NCBI GenBank assembly: GCA_900545555.1
Contig: UQZI01000061.1
Coordinates: 1-12,848, forward strand
Source: an uncultured Collinsella sp.
Lineage (GTDB): Bacteria; Actinomycetota; Coriobacteriia; Coriobacteriales; Coriobacteriaceae
Length of the DNA: 12,848 nucleotides
Direction: 5' to 3'
A program made the translations under genes and the position numbers. Position 1 is the stretch's first letter; each line of letters begins with the position of its first letter. The notes under the pieces were generated by a model. The model was not told where the DNA came from and searched no databases. It was given only the letters and a program-made list of their open reading frames with translations. Positions 7,540 to 12,848 of the stretch are shown in pieces.

Positions 7540-7830
7540 TTACGCAGCGACGGCCTCGTAGACCGTGGCGCCCGAGAAGCTGTCGTGCAGGCTCTTGCCA
7601 CAGATCCACGGCAGTTCGACGACCTCGCAGACCGTGTTGACCAGCTCGGAGCAGTCAGTAAAGTGGCCCTTATCGTTGAGGGCCTCGCAATCCTGAACAC
7701 GCCAATAGCCATCGGTGTGCGTGATGTAGTACTCGTGATCGTTGATCGACACGAAAGCGCGCGTCTTGGAACGCAGCAGCTTCAGAAATCCTTCGAAGTC
7801 AGTCTCGACGACATCTCCAGCCTGGAACAT
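7540..7830 (-). CDS. Small protein of unknown function
   Basis: I do not recognise this 96-residue protein. It has no signal peptide or membrane segment, is acidic (calculated by eye), and probably folds as a small alpha/beta domain: strand-like AFVSINDHEYYITHT (25-39) and GYWRVQDCEAL (41-51), then the helix-like segment SELVNTVCEVVEL (61-73). Four cysteines (C48, C60, C68, C77) could bind a metal or form disulfides, but they do not form a standard CxxC motif. The ATG at 7830 has a strong AGGAGGT 6-7 nt upstream, and a strong terminator follows, so this is a genuine single-gene unit. It is divergent from the nitroreductase across a 291-bp intergenic region rich in inverted repeats. Confidence 0.75.
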   Translation of the reverse strand: MFQAGDVVETDFEGFLKLLRSKTRAFVSINDHEYYITHTDGYWRVQDCEALNDKGHFTDCSELVNTVCEVVELPWICGKSLHDSFSGATVYEAVAA

Positions 7831-7865
7831 GATGTTACCTCCTGGCCCGGCGCCACCATGGCACG

Positions 7866-7905
7866 CTGATAAACGTTGGTACTCCTTTAGTAAAACCTTT
7901 ATCAG
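7866..7905. repeat. Inverted repeat upstream of the 96-residue protein gene
   Basis: CTGATAAA (7866-7873) and TTTATCAG (7898-7905) are perfect complements. Inside them GG/CC and TACT/AGTA can also pair around the loop AAAGG (minus-strand reading). It sits 36-75 nt before the ATG at 7830, so it may be an operator or a leader hairpin of that gene. Confidence 0.45.
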
Positions 7906-7928
7906 AGCTTATGCGCGCATCATTTAGG

Positions 7929-8031
7929 CAAGTGGTAAAAAACCGCAGGGTAGACGGGATAAAACGTTTAATCATCCCACCGGTTTGTCACATTCTGGCT
8001 GAAGTTTTATGCAAACCAACTTTTCCACTTG
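7929..8031. other. Nested inverted repeats, possible structured RNA or operator region
   Basis: The outer arms CAAGTGG (7929-7935) and CCACTTG (8025-8031) enclose two abutting hairpins. The first is GGT-GGGAT with ATCCC-ACC (7949-7951 and 7956-7960 with 7974-7981, a 4-nt bulge). The second is GGTTTG with CAAACC (7982-7987 with 8012-8017). Together they could form a three-way junction. The stretch is clearly AT-richer than its surroundings and lies between two divergent genes, so the strand is undetermined. I recognise no known riboswitch class. The rest of 7831-8121 holds only the two ribosome binding sites and the repeat at 7866-7905. Confidence 0.35.
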
Positions 8032-8121
8032 GTAGCTTGCATTGTTTGAGGCCGACGGCGCGATTACGGTTTTGGTTCGGCGGGTAAGAACGAGGCATCG
8101 AAACCAACGTCAGGAGGACAC

Positions 8122-8643
8122 ATGGAGACCATCGAAGCGCTCATCCATCGCCGCAGCTGCCGTAACTACAGCGATCGCCCCGTCGAGACAGAAAAGCTCG
8201 CACGCATTATCGAGGCAGGCCAGTACGCGCCCAGCGGCATGGGACGTCAGCCGGTCACGTTCGTCGCCGTTACCGACCCCGCAACCGTCGAGCGCCTCTC
8301 GCAGCTCAACGCCCAAGTTATGGGCAGCGAGGGAGATCCCTTCTACGGCGCCAAAACCGTTGTGGTGGTGCTCGTCGACCGCAGTGTGCCCACGCACCTG
8401 GAAGACGGCTCGCTCGCCATGGGCAACCTGCTCAACGCAGCCTATGCGCTGGGCGTCGATTCGTGTTGGATCCACCGCGCGCACGAGGTCTTTGACTCAC
8501 CCGAGGGACTGGAACTGCTGGCCAAGTGGGGTCTGCCCGCCGACGGAAGCCTGCGCGGTGTCGGTCACTGCATTCTGGGCTATGCCGAGGACACGCTACC
8601 CGAGCCCAAACCCCGCCGCGACAACGTCGTCTACGTAAGGTAA
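8122..8643 (+). CDS. Nitroreductase family protein
   Basis: This is a 173-residue member of the FMN-dependent nitroreductase superfamily, which uses NAD(P)H to reduce nitroaromatics, quinones or unidentified natural substrates in the cytoplasm. The N-terminal RRSCRNY (10-16) carries the phosphate-binding arginines. QYAPSGMGRQP (34-44), DGSLAMGNLLNAAYALG (95-111) with SCWIH (114-118), GHCILGY (148-154) and KPRRD (163-167) are typical positions for FMN contact and dimer swapping. The length suits the small, compact subgroup. The ATG at 8122 has CAGGAGG 5-6 nt upstream. It is apparently monocistronic: the gene after it is convergent, and an inverted repeat of the GGGAC type follows 15 nt after the stop. 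Actual substrate unknown. Confidence 0.9.
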   Translation: METIEALIHRRSCRNYSDRPVETEKLARIIEAGQYAPSGMGRQPVTFVAVTDPATVERLSQLNAQVMGSEGDPFYGAKTVVVVLVDRSVPTHLEDGSLAMGNLLNAAYALGVDSCWIHRAHEVFDSPEGLELLAKWGLPADGSLRGVGHCILGYAEDTLPEPKPRRDNVVYVR

Positions 8644-8658
8644 CCCAGGAGCGTCATA

Positions 8659-8697
8659 GGGGTAGCTAATTTGGGACGGGGCTATTTTAGCCACCCC
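8659..8697 (+). repeat. REP-like inverted repeat, copy 2
   Basis: GGGGTAGCTAA (8659-8669) pairs with TTAGCCACCCC (8687-8697) at 10 of 11 positions. The 17-nt loop contains GGGACGGGG. It lies between the convergent nitroreductase and membrane-protein genes, 15 nt after the nitroreductase stop, and has the GGGAC core on that gene's coding strand. It could serve as a weak terminator for either gene, though neither side has a long T-run. Confidence 0.55.
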
Positions 8698-8706
8698 ACT
8701 CGCAAC

Positions 8707-9282
8707 TTATCTTGCCGATGGAGTTGTCGTCGTTTCGTTCGTGTGGGTCGTTTCGGCGCCGTCGCCCTGTTCGCCCTCGTCCTTTTGAGCGTCGGCGATG
8801 GTGGAGGCCGCCGCAACGATACCGCGCTGGGGCGCGACGCCCGTCTGGGTCTGAGCGCCCTCGACAATTTCTGTGCCTGCATGCGCGAGCTCGGGCGATT
8901 TAAACATCGCGTCCAAGTTGGCACCGTCGCCGGCGTAGCCAAGCGCAGCGAGTGCGATGACGATCACTGCAACGACGACCGCGATCGGAACATAACGATG
9001 CCAACCAGCCGGATTGAGTCCGCTGCGACGAGCCGCCCCGCGGCTGATGTAACCGAGCGTGCCGTCGTGCTTGAGCTTTGAGCCCACCACGCACTTGCGG
9101 CCCCACAGCGACGACTCGGCCTGCATGGCCAAGCGAGCGCTTGCCGAAGGATAGCCATATTTAGTGCGCTTGAACGAACCATCAAACCCCGAGGCGTGTT
9201 TGCCCCACGTCACCGATGTCGTGCGTCGGTTGACCGGCGCGGCGCTCCGCCTTCTGCGGCTCGGTTTTGTAGTCTCAGCCAT
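8707..9282 (-). CDS. Single-pass membrane protein of unknown function
   Basis: I do not recognise this 191-residue protein. It has a basic N-terminus (RRRR at 9-12), a soluble region (20-96), one membrane helix at about 97-117 and a Thr/Glu-rich hydrophilic tail (120-191). By the positive-inside rule the N-terminal part should be cytoplasmic and the tail outside. The soluble region contains a degenerate repeat with a 34-residue offset: WGK at 26-28 with GY at 43-44 and S46, then WGR at 60-62 with GY at 77-78 and S80. I chose the ATG at 9282 with GGGGG close upstream; a GTG at 9336 is in frame but lies in the likely promoter. It runs in the same direction as the regulator upstream of it, with an 84-nt gap. 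Confidence 0.65.
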   Translation of the reverse strand: MAETTKPSRRRRSAAPVNRRTTSVTWGKHASGFDGSFKRTKYGYPSASARLAMQAESSLWGRKCVVGSKLKHDGTLGYISRGAARRSGLNPAGWHRYVPIAVVVAVIVIALAALGYAGDGANLDAMFKSPELAHAGTEIVEGAQTQTGVAPQRGIVAAASTIADAQKDEGEQGDGAETTHTNETTTTPSAR

Positions 9283-9326
9283 ACGCCCCCGCACGCCGTA
9301 ACCAAATCGAAACAATAACGCTTTGG

Positions 9327-9355
9327 ACTGTAGCACACGCGTCGCGCGCGGTCAC
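9327..9355 (-). promoter_or_regulatory. Possible promoter for the single-pass membrane protein gene
   Basis: On the minus strand GTGACC (9350-9355, 4 of 6) and TACAGT (9327-9332, 4 of 6) are separated by 17 bp, about 45 nt before the ATG at 9282. No terminator is visible between the regulator gene and this point, so read-through from the regulator is also possible. Confidence 0.3.
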
Positions 9356-9366
9356 GGGCGCCTCGC

Positions 9367-10584
9367 TCAACGGTCATCGTCCTTCAGTAAGCGCCACAGC
9401 GTTGTTCGGCTTATGCCCAGCACCTCCGCCGCACGGGTTCGGTTGCCGTGGAGATGATCTACAACCAGATGCGCGATATCTCGCTCGGTATCGGCCAGCG
9501 GTCGCAGGATATACAGGTCGCTTTCGAGTGTCGGGGCGCCAAAGGTTGCGGTCTTAATCACGTCCTCTTGGGCTAGCACTTCCTCCGCCACAGCGCGATC
9601 CACCGTGCCCGCCCCCACCAATATATACAGTCGTTCCGAGACCTCGCGGAGCTGCAGATAGTTGCGCGGCCAGCGGTAAGCATCGAGCGCCTTCGTCGCC
9701 GCGGCAGACAGCGTGGGCGCTGCCGTCCCAAATGCACCAGCGAGATATTCCAAATAGCGCGCAATCTTTTGCGACGTGGCTCCCTGCTCGGCGATTGCCG
9801 GCGCCACGCTCACCGCACAGGCGAAGCGCTCGGTCACAAAGGCGGCTTGATCACTTTCGCTGCCGCCCGGCATGTCATTCGCCGTCAGCACCACATGGCA
9901 GCGCGTCGCCAACGCGGTGTCGGCCATCGTGGAAACGAGCTCGCGGAGACGCTGGGGGCCAACCGTGTTCCAGCCCTCAATGCAAAGTGTCAGCCCCGTT
10001 TGGAACAACGGCGATTCGGCGCTTTTGAGCAGATGGCGCCAGCCGCGATCCGTTAGCTCATCGAGCGCAACGGCAACAAAGGGCTGATCGACAAAAGGAC
10101 CGTCCAGATAGAGGCGCATGGCAATCTCGACCTGACCCGTTCCCAGCTCGCCCTCGAGCATAAGGGGCACACCGCGCGCGTAGCTCTCGGCGACCGGCGC
10201 AGCCACCGAGGCAGCCCCCTCAACGATGCCGTACGCGCTCGATTCGTAGCGGGCCTCAACTTCGTCGGCGTTGAGCCACTCGATGCCCGCGTGCGCCGCG
10301 GCGCCGCGCACCTCGCGGACCACGACGACCCAAAGGCCCCCGCCCTCTTTGTCGGTGGGGCGAACGGTCAGGCTCAGGCGCGTACCCGCACGCCCCATAA
10401 CCAGACGCGCGCCGTCTCCTATACGGTCGAGGCGTTCGGCAACAAAAGCTGCCACATCCCGCTCAAGCGCCGCGTCATTCATGGTCGAAATCGCGACGTC
10501 CCCACGCGCATCGATTGCCAATGCCGAGGCCCCGGCAGCAGCCAGGGCCTCGGTCAAGATGTTCAGCTTGGCATCGCTATCCAT
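9367..10584 (-). CDS. Fis-type HTH regulator with degenerate sigma54-activator AAA+ domain
   Basis: This is a 405-residue regulator. Residues 1-125 form a variable, possibly sensory N-terminal part. Residues 126-330 resemble the AAA+ domain of sigma54 activators: GVPLMLEGELGTGQ (138-151) aligns with the Walker A region, and WPRNYLQLREVSERL (305-319) with the conserved WPGNVRELxNxxER. Residues 365-403 are a Fis-type helix-turn-helix (GNRTRAAEVLGISRTTLWRLL, two segments at 380-389 and 390-400). Q151 replaces the Walker A lysine, the Walker B segment reads TLCIEG in place of the usual LDE, and the stretch between them is too short to hold a GAFTGA loop. It therefore probably cannot remodel sigma54 polymerase. 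The start ATG at 10584 has AGGGG upstream. Palindromes just upstream may be its own operators. Targets unknown. Confidence 0.8.
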   Translation of the reverse strand: MDSDAKLNILTEALAAAGASALAIDARGDVAISTMNDAALERDVAAFVAERLDRIGDGARLVMGRAGTRLSLTVRPTDKEGGGLWVVVVREVRGAAAHAGIEWLNADEVEARYESSAYGIVEGAASVAAPVAESYARGVPLMLEGELGTGQVEIAMRLYLDGPFVDQPFVAVALDELTDRGWRHLLKSAESPLFQTGLTLCIEGWNTVGPQRLRELVSTMADTALATRCHVVLTANDMPGGSESDQAAFVTERFACAVSVAPAIAEQGATSQKIARYLEYLAGAFGTAAPTLSAAATKALDAYRWPRNYLQLREVSERLYILVGAGTVDRAVAEEVLAQEDVIKTATFGAPTLESDLYILRPLADTERDIAHLVVDHLHGNRTRAAEVLGISRTTLWRLLKDDDR

Positions 10585-10620
10585 GATTTGCCCCTGTCCG
10601 CGGCGACGTGCAACCGCCGA

Positions 10621-10675
10621 CGGTCGCACGACCGAGTGTTTCAAAATTGAACAATATTGCTTACCAAACACTATA
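10621..10675 (-). promoter_or_regulatory. Palindrome cluster and -10 box upstream of the Fis-type regulator
   Basis: Three palindromes lie in 39 bp: CGGTCG-CA-CGACCG (10621-10634), TTCAA-AA-TTGAA (10640-10651) and CAATATTG (10652-10659). On the minus strand TATAGT (10670-10675, 5 of 6) is a candidate -10, without a clear -35; it would start transcription near 10663. The palindromes would then lie just inside the leader, a suitable place for autorepression. Confidence 0.4.
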
Positions 10676-10709
10676 GGGCAGAAAGCGCCGTCCTGCGAGT
10701 ATAGGTGTT

Positions 10710-10735
10710 GCCCCGCATCGCCATCCTGGCGGGGC
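10710..10735. repeat. GC-rich hairpin adjoining the 65-bp inverted repeat
   Basis: GCCCCGC (10710-10716) pairs with GCGGGGC (10729-10735) around a 12-nt loop. Neither strand has a T-run after it, so it is not a standard intrinsic terminator. It shares its last two bases with the larger inverted repeat, so the two together make a double hairpin. Confidence 0.55.
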
Positions 10736-10798
10736 GATAAGAGCTCTTCGGGACTTATAAACCTGCGGACAAGCCATACCCGCAAGAGCTCCTATCGC
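10734..10798. repeat. 65-bp near-perfect inverted repeat between yeiH and the Fis-type regulator
   Basis: The arms at 10734-10752 and 10779-10798 pair at 18 of 19 positions, with one A/C mismatch and one unpaired base; the loop is 26 nt. Each arm contains GAGCTC, and arm one also has the 10-bp palindrome AAGAGCTCTT (10739-10748). Neither strand has a T-run behind it. It fills most of the 266-bp gap between two same-strand genes. It could be a repetitive palindromic unit, a small MITE or a structured RNA. Confidence 0.7.
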
Positions 10799-10850
10799 TC
10801 CACCGCAGGCATGCGCTCACCAGCAACCAGCACGCAGATAAGCTACTCCT

Positions 10851-11885
10851 CTACCAGATTCCCAGCACGTGCTGCATTCCCAAACTCATGCACGCAATGC
10901 CAATCCAGCAGCAAAAGCCCAGCGCGATGGGCTTGCCGCCCTTTTTGACCAGCTCGACGATATCGGTATTAAAGCCAATAGCCGCCATGGCCATCACGAT
11001 AAAGAACTTCGACAGCTCCTTGATGGGCGCCATAAAGGACGCGGGAAGCTGAAGCACCGTGGTGATTACGCTCGCCAGCACAAAGAACAGCACAAACATG
11101 GGAAACGCGCGTTTAAGCGAGAACGTGCTTTTGGCGTCGCCGCCGGCCTTGCGCGCCAGATGCATCTGCCAGCATGCGAGGACCAACGTGATGGGAATAA
11201 TGGCCAGTGTCCTGGTGAGCTTGACCACCGTGGCGCTCTCGAGCACATTGGCGCCGGGATGCATGCTGTCCCAAGCGCTCGCCGCAGCCGTTACGGACGA
11301 GGTGTCGTTGATGGCGGTGCCGGCAAACAGGCCAAAGCCCTCGTTGGTCAGCCCGAGCATGCCGCCGAGCGTCGGAAACACGAGCGCCGCGATAACGTTA
11401 AACAGGAAGATGACCGAAATAGCCTGGGCAATCTCGCGATCGTCGGCATCGATGACGGGCGCGGTCGCAGCGATGGCAGAACCGCCGCAAATCGACGAAC
11501 CCACACCCACAAGCGTCGCGATCTTACCCGGCACTTTCATGACGCGGCAGAGCACAAAGGCAATGACAAGCGAGGTCGAGATCGTCGCCACGATAATCGG
11601 CAGCGACTGGGCACCCTTGGACAGAATCTGGGAGAGGTTCATGCCAAAGCCAAGCAGGATAACCGCGTACTGCAAGACTTTTTTGGACGTATAGGTGACG
11701 CCGGCGGCGAGCTGTTCGCGACGATTCTTGGGAAAGACGAGCGCCAGGACCATGCCAAAGAGGATGGCAAATACCGGCCCGCCGACCACCTCAATTTGTT
11801 TGCCGAGCAACGTCGCGGGAATGGCGACGATCAGGCAGAATAAGACGCCCTTCCAGCGCTCGCGTACGGTATTCGCCAGTTGCAT
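10851..11885 (-). CDS. YeiH family putative sulfate exporter
   Basis: This 344-residue polytopic membrane protein belongs to the YeiH/UPF0324 family (PF03601), usually annotated as a putative sulfate exporter. Direct transport evidence for the family is limited. About nine to ten hydrophobic segments are visible. Family-typical stretches are LLGFGMNL (77-84), GVGSSICGGSAIAATAPVI (127-145), FAGTAINDTSSVTAA (187-201), VVKLTRTL (220-227) and MAMAAIGFNTD (298-308). The ATG at 11885 has AAGGA 7 nt upstream. The gene is divergent from a GntR-type regulator across 192 bp, which suggests control by it. No hairpin with a T-run follows the stop; the 65-bp inverted repeat does. Sulfur relevance is shared with cysE but the two are not linked. 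Confidence 0.9.
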   Translation of the reverse strand: MQLANTVRERWKGVLFCLIVAIPATLLGKQIEVVGGPVFAILFGMVLALVFPKNRREQLAAGVTYTSKKVLQYAVILLGFGMNLSQILSKGAQSLPIIVATISTSLVIAFVLCRVMKVPGKIATLVGVGSSICGGSAIAATAPVIDADDREIAQAISVIFLFNVIAALVFPTLGGMLGLTNEGFGLFAGTAINDTSSVTAAASAWDSMHPGANVLESATVVKLTRTLAIIPITLVLACWQMHLARKAGGDAKSTFSLKRAFPMFVLFFVLASVITTVLQLPASFMAPIKELSKFFIVMAMAAIGFNTDIVELVKKGGKPIALGFCCWIGIACMSLGMQHVLGIW

Positions 11886-11909
11886 ATGGGATTCCTTCTT
11901 TCTATTTCA

Positions 11910-12074
11910 CGTTTGCGACGGCTTATGATACGGCAACGTTGAGCACAATCCCGTACAAACGCAGGCAAAAATGTCGCAAAAGTTATCGGGCGGCGATTGA
12001 ATTTCCACCGCAGAGAACTGATTCGCGGCATAATAAACAACTGACATATGAGTGTGGAAGAACGTTTGTGAGGC
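11910..12074. promoter_or_regulatory. Repeated CGTTTG motifs between yeiH and the GntR gene
   Basis: CGTTTG followed by three variable bases and a G/C-rich triplet occurs three times: CGTTTGCGACGG at 11910-11921 (plus), CGTTTGTACGGG at 11950-11961 (minus) and CGTTTGTGAGGC at 12063-12074 (plus, over the GntR ribosome binding site). TTTGCGAC (11912-11919) is also the exact complement of GTCGCAAA (11973-11980). These are candidate operators for the GntR protein. CATAAT near 12039 is a possible -10 for the GntR gene. Promoters in this gap are otherwise unclear. Confidence 0.35.
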
Positions 12075-12077
12075 GCT

Positions 12078-12779
12078 ATGGAAGAATCGATGCACATCGG
12101 CGAGCAAGAAACGAGCCTACAGGACCAGTCCTACCACACCATTCGACGCAAGATCGTCTATCTGGACTACAAACCGGGCGAAAAGCTGGGCGTCAAGCAG
12201 CTGTGCGACGACCTGGATATGGGGCGCACCCCTGTGCGCGAGGCACTGGTGCGTCTAGCGCAAGAGGGCCTGGTGCGCACCGTGCCCCAAAGCGGCACCT
12301 ATGTCTCGCCCATCAACCTCACCCTTGCCGAGAGTGCCTGCTACATTCGCGAGCACCTGGAAAAACAGGTGATTGTAGAGTGCTGCGCGCGCGCCACCTC
12401 GGCAGGCGTCGAGCAGCTCGACCGGGCCATCGCGTTGCAGGAAAAGGCCATGGCCGAAGAGGATCGCATCGGCTTCTTTTTAAGCGACAACCTCATGCAC
12501 CGCATGATCTTTAACATCGCGTGCCGCAGCACCGTGTGGTCGTGGCTCGAGGCGACCAATGCCGACCTGGAGCGCTTCCGCTGGCTGCGCGCCGCCACGC
12601 AGGTTCTCGACAATCAGGACATCGTGAACGAGCACAAGCAGATTCGCCGCGCTATCGCCGGTCGCGACCCCATCGAAGCGAGCTTTTTGGTCAGCAAGCA
12701 CCTGCATATGATGTTCCGCAACCAGACCGAGGTCCTGGACCAATATCCCAAGTACTTCGAGACCAGCAAGCTCCGCTAA
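12078..12779 (+). CDS. GntR family regulator, FCD (FadR) subfamily
   Basis: This 233-residue regulator has an N-terminal winged helix-turn-helix (about 16-78), including the typical GRTPVREALVRLAQEGLV (49-66) and the wing VPQSGTYVSP (69-78). An all-helical FCD ligand domain follows (about 85-215). The usual FCD metal ligands appear present: D137, H141, H186 and H208, so a carboxylate ligand bound through a metal is likely by family. It is divergent from yeiH, its most probable target along with itself. I chose the ATG at 12078, with GAGG close upstream; the ATG at 12090, with GGAAG before it, is an equally possible start and would remove only four residues. A REP-like inverted repeat begins inside the stop codon. 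Confidence 0.9.
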   Translation: MEESMHIGEQETSLQDQSYHTIRRKIVYLDYKPGEKLGVKQLCDDLDMGRTPVREALVRLAQEGLVRTVPQSGTYVSPINLTLAESACYIREHLEKQVIVECCARATSAGVEQLDRAIALQEKAMAEEDRIGFFLSDNLMHRMIFNIACRSTVWSWLEATNADLERFRWLRAATQVLDNQDIVNEHKQIRRAIAGRDPIEASFLVSKHLHMMFRNQTEVLDQYPKYFETSKLR

Positions 12780-12814
12780 CCTGCCAAAAAGGGACAGGTT
12801 TATTTTGGCAGGTT
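12778..12814 (+). repeat. REP-like inverted repeat, copy 3, possible terminator
   Basis: AACCTGCCAAAA (12778-12789) pairs perfectly with TTTTGGCAGGTT (12803-12814), 12 bp, around the loop AGGGACAGGTTTA. The first arm starts on the second base of the GntR stop codon TAA. The second arm runs into TTTTAT, so it may work as a terminator. It shares AAAGGGACAG with copy 1. The remaining 34 bases to the window end show no gene. Confidence 0.7.
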
Positions 12815-12848
12815 TTATCTGGGCAAATGCAGAAAAGGCCCGGCTCCG

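Noticed and set aside
8042..8638. Plus-strand frame overlapping the nitroreductase
   Set aside because: It is in another frame, Ser/Arg/Pro-rich as expected for a GC-rich shadow, and starts inside the intergenic region without a ribosome binding site.
8671..9081. Plus-strand frame opposite the single-pass membrane protein
   Set aside because: It begins inside the inverted repeat and lacks a ribosome binding site; the minus frame has a clear membrane helix and organised domain layout.
10585..10785. 67-residue N-terminal extension of the Fis-type regulator
   Set aside because: It would run through the AT-rich promoter-like pocket and into the 65-bp inverted repeat; the ATG at 10584 has AGGGG upstream.
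12823..12848. AAAAGGCCCGG near the window end as the start of a terminator
   Set aside because: It resembles the first arm of a terminator for a following convergent gene, but the second arm is outside the window.

Overview
The window looks like chromosomal DNA from a high-GC Gram-positive, most likely a gut Coriobacteriia of the Collinsella type. This rests on GC-rich, C/G-ending codons, strong AGGAGG-type ribosome binding sites, occasional GTG starts and the mix of families. It is an impression from composition and protein style, not a database match. I see no rRNA, tRNA, CRISPR array, transposase, integrase or phage gene. Ten protein genes are supported.

Layout. Positions 88-2076 (minus) hold a branched-chain aminotransferase (ilvE) and a DedA-family membrane protein, separated by an intrinsic terminator. 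Positions 2301-3005 (plus) hold serine O-acetyltransferase (cysE), which converges on a three-gene minus-strand operon at 3119-7360: a MarR-type regulator, then the two halves of a heterodimeric ABC exporter. The marR promoter carries two identical 14-bp direct repeats, one inside the -35/-10 spacer, which suggests autoregulation. Positions 7540-7830 (minus) hold a small unknown protein, divergent from a nitroreductase at 8122-8643 (plus). The 290 bp between them contain several nested inverted repeats. Positions 8707-10584 (minus) hold an unknown single-pass membrane protein and a regulator that resembles a sigma54 activator but has lost the Walker A lysine, the Walker B acids and the GAFTGA loop. 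A 65-bp near-perfect hairpin separates the regulator from a YeiH-type putative sulfate exporter (10851-11885, minus). That exporter is divergent from a GntR/FCD regulator (12078-12779, plus).

How the genes relate. The clearest functional unit is marR plus the two exporter genes: overlapping or near-abutting frames, and complementary catalytic defects in the two ATPases. The yeiH/gntR pair is probably regulator plus target by divergent arrangement. cysE and yeiH both touch sulfur metabolism but are 8 kb apart, so a link is only suggestive.

The least explained signal is a set of three short inverted repeats (3088-3119, 8659-8697, 12778-12814). Each sits at or just after a stop codon, in the same orientation as the gene it follows. 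They share a GGGAC(A/G)G core while their arms differ completely in sequence yet stay self-complementary. They look like members of a dispersed REP-like family that doubles as gene-tail structure.
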